Assembly (NCBI GenBank): GCA_938014245.1 | Contig: CALLSD010000027.1 | Coordinates: 1-10,864, forward strand | Source: an uncultured Actinomyces sp. | Lineage (GTDB): Bacteria; Actinomycetota; Actinomycetes; Actinomycetales; Actinomycetaceae | Length of the DNA: 10,864 nt | Reading direction: 5' to 3' | Shown: positions 7,084 through 10,864 of the stretch, piece by piece | How the letters are laid out: each line of letters begins with the position of its first letter | How positions within the stretch are numbered: position 1 is the stretch's first letter | The notes under the pieces: generated by a model | Told to the model about the DNA's origin: nothing | Seen by the model: the letters and a program-made list of their open reading frames with translations, nothing else | Database searches by the model: none | Made by a program: the position numbers and the translations under genes

Positions 7084-9005
7084 ACACCGGGACGATTAGA
7101 CGGGCACAACTTGTCGCCCCCTTCGGCGTAGGCGCAATGAGCGTCCTCGTTGACGGGACATCGATCATTACTGCCGGTTTAGATCACTGGTATGAGGTTG
7201 ACGACGGTGATCTCCCGGCTGTAGATGTTGACGAGTACCGGGAACATGACTGGCGATTGGAAGCCCGCTTGTGTGTCAAGGAGTTCAGGTTGCCACCTGA
7301 TTATCGTCCTGGAAAGCGGGGGAGTAATAACCGCAAAGTCGAACTCACTGTCCCTGTGCTGCGCTTCCCACGCTGGCACTTCTGCATCTACTGCAAGCGC
7401 CTTGAGAAATCCGAATTGAGCATGAAGCAAGGCGTGTTCTGTCAGGACAAGAGTCATGAAGGCAAAGGGGCTAGGCCCCGTATGGCGCAAGTGCCGTTCG
7501 TCGTAATATGCTCCGCAGGGCACCTAGACGACTTCCCCTTCGACAAGTGGGTGCACCGATCACACGAACCCTCATGCGATGGGCAACTGCGCCTGAAATC
7601 GACAGGGGGTGATGGCCTCGAAGGTCAACGAGTCGTGTGCGATCGCTGTAAAGCGGTACGAAGCCTCCGCGGCATTACTGAGACAGTTCCCGGGAAAGAA
7701 GGGGACCGCACAGTCCTCAGTCACAGGTTGTCGTCGCCCGACGACCCCTACCTGTGCACCGGTGCCCGGCCGTGGCTCTCCGACCACGGCAGAATCTGTG
7801 GTCTGCCATTGCGTGGTGCCCTGCGCGGGGCCGGCAACGTCTACTTCCCAAAGGTCGAGTCCTCGATTTACCTTCCCCGGAAGGAGGGGCCGGTCAGCGA
7901 CGAAATGCGCGAGCTGATGCGTAACACAGAGATCAGATCCGCGATGCGCTGGCTGCACAGATACCATGGTGCTGAAATTGGAGCCGAGATACTTCGTCGG
8001 GAGCTTATCAGTCAGCTTGAGACCGTATCCCCAGCGTGCCTTACGCCAATCTCTGACGAGGAACTCATCGCGGGTTACCACGACATGCTAGCCGGTGGTG
8101 AGGGTGAAACAGGCTCGGGCGAGGAATCCGACACAGAGCTCCTCACTGGGGAAGACGAATGGCGCTATCCAGAGTTCCGATGCATCCGGGAAACCCCGAA
8201 CGATGATCACTTGGCCGCAACCGATCCCGGCGTCCATCCTGATCTCGACTCATACTTGGAGCGGGTGCGCTCAGTTGATGTACTCCGTGAGACCAGAGCG
8301 CTGAGGGGGTTCACCCGAGTCCGGGACGACGTACTGACGCTTAGTGCGGGTAAGGCCCTTCTACGCAGAAATCCGCAGTCGTGGGATCAGAACTGGCTGC
8401 CCGCCTATGTGGTGAAGGGGGAGGGGATCTACCTCGAGCTCGATCCGGCACGGCTGACAGCTTGGGAAGGGCGACCAGAGGTTCAGGCACGCGCGCAGAG
8501 AATCACTGACCAGTACGGGAAGCTAGCTGCTCACCGTGGCAGCCAAAACCGCGTGCTCACGCCGCGCTTCGTGCTGCTCCATACGCTGGGCCACCTGCTC
8601 ATCAACGAGCTGATCTTTACGTGTGGCTACAGTTCTGCGTCGCTGCGTGAACGCCTCTACGTTTCGACTGATGCAGAACGAGAGATGGCGGGACTCCTCA
8701 TCTATACCGCAGCTGGCGACTCCGAGGGCACGATGGGTGGCCTCGTTCGTATGTCGCGTCCAGAGAATCTGCGATCAGTGTTCGTTTCCGCCATTACAGG
8801 GGCGCGTTGGTGCTCCACTGACCCGGTTTGTATGGATGCGGGTGAGAAGGGGCAGGGACCGGATTCGTGTAACTTGGCAGCCTGTCATGGATGTGCGCTT
8901 CTACCCGAGACCTCATGCGAGGAGTTCAATCGTTTCTTGGATCGCGGGCTCGTCATCGGCACATTTGATGATCCCACGTTGGGTTACTTCTCAGACTTCG
9001 TCTGA
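7080..9005 (+). CDS. drmB: DISARM protein DrmB, DUF1998-type (641 aa)
   Basis: Partner of DrmA; in studied DISARM systems the two form a complex that binds DNA. The N-terminus (IRRAQLVAPFGVGAM, from residue 5) has the usual DrmB opening. Likely metal-binding cysteines occur in several clusters: C102-x2-C105 with C121, C144 with H148 (CSAGH), and C187-x2-C190. A C-terminal DUF1998-like part holds HTLGH at 501-505 and a cysteine-rich block with C578, C584, C597, C602, C605 and C613. The acidic linker near residues 340-360 (GGEGETGSGEES) is probably disordered. It has no ATPase motifs. GGAGG at 7071-7075 lies inside the end of drmA and serves ATG 7080. The last 15 bases overlap the 3' end of the opposite-strand methyltransferase. 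A drmC gene, which often follows drmB, is absent. Confidence 0.9.
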   Translation: MNTGTIRRAQLVAPFGVGAMSVLVDGTSIITAGLDHWYEVDDGDLPAVDVDEYREHDWRLEARLCVKEFRLPPDYRPGKRGSNNRKVELTVPVLRFPRWHFCIYCKRLEKSELSMKQGVFCQDKSHEGKGARPRMAQVPFVVICSAGHLDDFPFDKWVHRSHEPSCDGQLRLKSTGGDGLEGQRVVCDRCKAVRSLRGITETVPGKEGDRTVLSHRLSSPDDPYLCTGARPWLSDHGRICGLPLRGALRGAGNVYFPKVESSIYLPRKEGPVSDEMRELMRNTEIRSAMRWLHRYHGAEIGAEILRRELISQLETVSPACLTPISDEELIAGYHDMLAGGEGETGSGEESDTELLTGEDEWRYPEFRCIRETPNDDHLAATDPGVHPDLDSYLERVRSVDVLRETRALRGFTRVRDDVLTLSAGKALLRRNPQSWDQNWLPAYVVKGEGIYLELDPARLTAWEGRPEVQARAQRITDQYGKLAAHRGSQNRVLTPRFVLLHTLGHLLINELIFTCGYSSASLRERLYVSTDAEREMAGLLIYTAAGDSEGTMGGLVRMSRPENLRSVFVSAITGARWCSTDPVCMDAGEKGQGPDSCNLAACHGCALLPETSCEEFNRFLDRGLVIGTFDDPTLGYFSDFV

Positions 9006-10088
9006 GGCAGAGAGGGCTTCCGCAATCGCTGAGGCGAGCGAATAAGCAAGCGGAGGTGGAACCGCGTTGGAAACCTGTTCGACTTGTGCGGACAGGTTTC
9101 CTTCTAAGACGAACTTCCGTGGAAATCCTTGAAGAAGCATTGCTTCAAAAATGCTGAGTCTCCGATGTCCGGAAGGGTGCACGTGGATTTCGCGGTGGCC
9201 GTAGGCTACCGTCGGACTCGGTTCGTCCCACTGAAGGCGGCGGAAACTGCGGCCGCCCGGAGTGGCTGATTCGGGATGCTGAAATCTTTTGGAGACAGGG
9301 CGCATGGTCCAGTGGTTCGCATGGAAAGGAATCGAGGAGGGTTCGAGGTTCCGTGCGAAGTATGCCGGATCTGGTAGGCCCTCGATAGCCGCGCGGACCG
9401 TCAACTTCTTTGACTGGATCTTTTGAGGCTTGAATGCCTGCGCGACGGACTTGATGCGGAATCCGGTGATGATCACGCGGTTGCGCTTTTGTGGGATCCC
9501 GTAATCGAGAGCCGAGTAGACCTCCGCGTTAGCGTTGAGTCCGATGCTGCTGAACTTCTCAAGGATTCCATTGAAGGTAATTAGGTGCTTCGAGTCGCGG
9601 ATTCCGAGTACATTTTCGAAGAGGACAAATTCAACGGTGTATTTCTCCTGCAGTGCTTCGACGATCTGTAGATATAGCAGCGGAAGCTGATTGCGTGGAT
9701 CTTCCGTTGTCGACTGAGTGTTTCCTCGTGAGAATCCTTGGCAAGGTGGGCCGCCGATCACTCCAATCCTCTCCCCGTCGGATAGGAGCGGTTCAAGGTA
9801 AGAAAGCACCCCGTCCGGTCCAAGCTCAGTAAGGTCTGCGACGACGGCGAGTGTCTTCCGAAAATTCCTGCGGTGGGTCTGGATGGCAGCAGTGGAGATG
9901 TCTGCAGCAAAGCTCAGTGGAAAGTTGGCTTGCTGGAATCCGAGATCAAGACCACCCGCTCCCGAAAAGAGGCTGATGATCTTCGGAAGAGCTTCATCTC
10001 TCCGAGAGTCAGTACGAGTAGTGCGCGTCAATGGGGTGGTCGGCTCCTGCTGTTTCAATGCTTTCTGGGCAACGTGGGTACCGATCAT
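8991..10088 (-). CDS. drmMII: C5-cytosine DNA methyltransferase, likely DrmMII (365 aa)
   Basis: Transfers a methyl group from S-adenosylmethionine to cytosine C5 in DNA; in class 2 DISARM this marks host DNA as self. All key motifs are present in normal order: FSGAGG (41-46, cofactor loop), PPCQGFS (114-120, catalytic C116), ENV (158-160), QKRNR (200-204), and the C-terminal part with EAMLLQGFP (315-323) and QVSNAVPP (338-345). The target-recognition segment (about 210-290) is short, which suits a short recognition site; the site itself cannot be read from the sequence. The first 34 residues are polar and probably flexible. The gene is convergent with drmB and overlaps it by 15 bases, so it is transcribed separately. 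No partner endonuclease is visible. It could instead be a solitary methyltransferase, but its position argues for a DISARM role. Confidence 0.85.
   Translation of the reverse strand: MIGTHVAQKALKQQEPTTPLTRTTRTDSRRDEALPKIISLFSGAGGLDLGFQQANFPLSFAADISTAAIQTHRRNFRKTLAVVADLTELGPDGVLSYLEPLLSDGERIGVIGGPPCQGFSRGNTQSTTEDPRNQLPLLYLQIVEALQEKYTVEFVLFENVLGIRDSKHLITFNGILEKFSSIGLNANAEVYSALDYGIPQKRNRVIITGFRIKSVAQAFKPQKIQSKKLTVRAAIEGLPDPAYFARNLEPSSIPFHANHWTMRPVSKRFQHPESATPGGRSFRRLQWDEPSPTVAYGHREIHVHPSGHRRLSIFEAMLLQGFPRKFVLEGNLSAQVEQVSNAVPPPLAYSLASAIAEALSASDEV
9069..9101. repeat. Hairpin inside the methyltransferase gene, downstream of drmB
   Basis: GGAAACCTGT (9069-9078) is perfectly complementary to ACAGGTTTCC (9092-9101) with a 13-base spacer. 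It lies 64 bases past the drmB stop, within codons for the last conserved methyltransferase motif. It may slow or end drmB transcription running into the opposite gene, although no T run follows on the plus strand. Confidence 0.55.
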
Positions 10089-10094
10089 GCTGCA

Positions 10095-10100
10095 ACTATA
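10095..10100 (-). promoter_or_regulatory. -10 box of a probable leaderless methyltransferase transcript
   Basis: On the minus strand TATAGT is followed by six bases and then the ATG. Transcription would therefore start at or next to the first base of the start codon. No Shine-Dalgarno sequence precedes the ATG, and leaderless messages are common in actinobacteria. No clear -35 is seen: TTGAAA is present but only 10 bases away from the -10. Confidence 0.5.
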
Positions 10101-10209
10101 GTCTGTGTCGTTTCAATTGCCTGTGTGCCCGCGCGCGATAGCTGGGCGGTGGTCGTCTAATCTCTCTGGTGTCAGCGTTGACGGGTTGTGCGACAGGAGG
10201 CCACACACG
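10101..10209 (+). promoter_or_regulatory. Divergent intergenic region and kinase ribosome site
   Basis: This short region separates the methyltransferase from the kinase gene. AGGAGG (10195-10200) with a nine-base spacer to ATG 10210 is a strong ribosome site. TAATCT (10158-10163) is a possible -10 box, but no matching -35 is seen. Composition changes here from the lower-GC defence block to very GC-rich DNA, marking the likely right edge of the island. Confidence 0.5.
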
Positions 10210-10864
10210 ATGGACACCATCAGGAAAGCGGATAGCCGCCGCGGGCGGATCGCCTACGAGGTTGCGGGCCTCGCGTGGCTAGCCGAGGCCTCGGACCCCG
10301 GCGCAGCCGTCGTGCCCGTTCTCGATTACGGCGCGACGTGGCTCGAGGAGCCCCGCCTGGTCTCTGCTGCGCCAAGCCCGCGAGCCGCTGAAGACTTTGG
10401 CCGCGCCCTTGCCCGCACGCACGCCGCCGCAGCCAGCCACCTGGGTGCGCCGCCGCCCGGCTTCGAGGGCGACGGCTGGATGGGGGAGGCCCACCTCTCG
10501 CTACCCGACCGCCCGGCCCCGGCCTCGTCCCGAGGAGACTCCTGGGGTGCCTTCTACGCGCGCGAGCGCATCGCCCCCTACCTCGACGATCGCACCTTCA
10601 CGGCCGCCGAACGAACGCTCGTCGAAAAACTCTGTGAGCGCCTCGAGTCCGGCGTGCTTGACCACGGCCAGCCACGCCTCGTAGAAGACGCGAAAAACCG
10701 CCACAACAACATCGGCGCCGCCCGCACCCACGGCGACCTGTGGAGCGGCAATGTCATGTGGACCCCCGAGGGTGCCGTCCTCATCGACCCCGCCGCGCAG
10801 GGAGGCCACGCCGAGGAGGACCTCGCGGCCCTCGCGGTCTTCGGCTGCCCGCACTACGAGCGGA
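10210..10864 (+). CDS. Fructosamine/ketosamine kinase family protein (partial)
   Basis: Partial: 218 complete codons before the window edge. Members phosphorylate sugar adducts on proteins or free amines (fructosamine-3-kinase-like), starting deglycation; other small-molecule kinase roles are possible. Visible motifs are the probable ATP-binding lysine near the start (TIRK, K6), the family glutamate in YEVAGLAWLAE (E17), the catalytic loop HGDLWSGN (174-181, D176 as base), and the metal-binding IDPAAQGGH (192-200). EEDLAAL and FGCPHYE follow, as is typical. The start is set by AGGAGG nine bases upstream. Codons are strongly GC-ending and one sampled 60-base stretch is 78% GC, unlike the neighbouring defence genes. 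This is probably a native chromosomal gene flanking the island and unrelated to defence. Confidence 0.88.
   Translation, partial: MDTIRKADSRRGRIAYEVAGLAWLAEASDPGAAVVPVLDYGATWLEEPRLVSAAPSPRAAEDFGRALARTHAAAASHLGAPPPGFEGDGWMGEAHLSLPDRPAPASSRGDSWGAFYARERIAPYLDDRTFTAAERTLVEKLCERLESGVLDHGQPRLVEDAKNRHNNIGAARTHGDLWSGNVMWTPEGAVLIDPAAQGGHAEEDLAALAVFGCPHYER

Noticed and set aside
9873..10160. Plus-strand frames of 72 and 95 codons opposite the methyltransferase start
   Set aside because: They are shadows of the methyltransferase gene, with no ribosome site and no conserved features.
10279..10854. Minus-strand frames of 68 to 117 codons opposite the kinase gene
   Set aside because: They are typical antisense shadows in very GC-rich coding DNA; the plus-strand kinase motifs are decisive.

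Overview
The window comes from a high-GC Gram-positive bacterium, most likely an actinobacterium. The evidence is the GC-rich flanks (a tRNA with an encoded CCA end on the left, a very GC-rich fructosamine-kinase-like gene on the right), strong AGGAGG ribosome sites beside weak or absent ones, and a probable leaderless promoter. The genus cannot be fixed from the sequence alone. By eye, the central genes (about 0.8 to 10.1 kb) are clearly lower in GC than the flanks, as expected for a horizontally acquired block next to a tRNA gene.

Layout, left to right. (1) Positions 1-71: the 3' part of a tRNA (probably tRNA-Ala) and its intrinsic terminator. (2) Positions 72-775: about 700 bases with no convincing intact gene, holding a 10-bp perfect inverted repeat and what looks like a badly decayed IS3-family transposase fragment. 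(3) Positions 776-3422: an extended -10 promoter, a 41-codon reading frame ended by TGA, then two overlapping genes (321 and 507 aa) that I read as a two-piece DrmE-like component. (4) Positions 3419-3592: a gap holding a small broken frame and the drmA ribosome site. (5) Positions 3589-9005: drmA (helicase) and drmB (zinc-rich, DUF1998-type), overlapping by 4 bases. (6) Positions 8991-10088, opposite strand: a complete C5-cytosine DNA methyltransferase whose 3' end overlaps that of drmB. (7) From 10210 to the window edge: a fructosamine/ketosamine kinase-like gene that belongs to the host backbone.

Working together: DrmA, DrmB and a 5-methylcytosine methyltransferase with a DrmE-like protein make this a class 2 DISARM-type anti-phage system. 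The methyltransferase would mark self DNA, the DrmA-DrmB complex would engage unmarked incoming DNA, and the DrmE-like pair is an accessory part of unknown chemistry. Unusual points are the absence of drmC (phospholipase-D nuclease), the methyltransferase placed convergently with its own promoter, the DrmE-like function split over two translationally coupled genes, and two in-frame TGA codons in otherwise plausible coding stretches.
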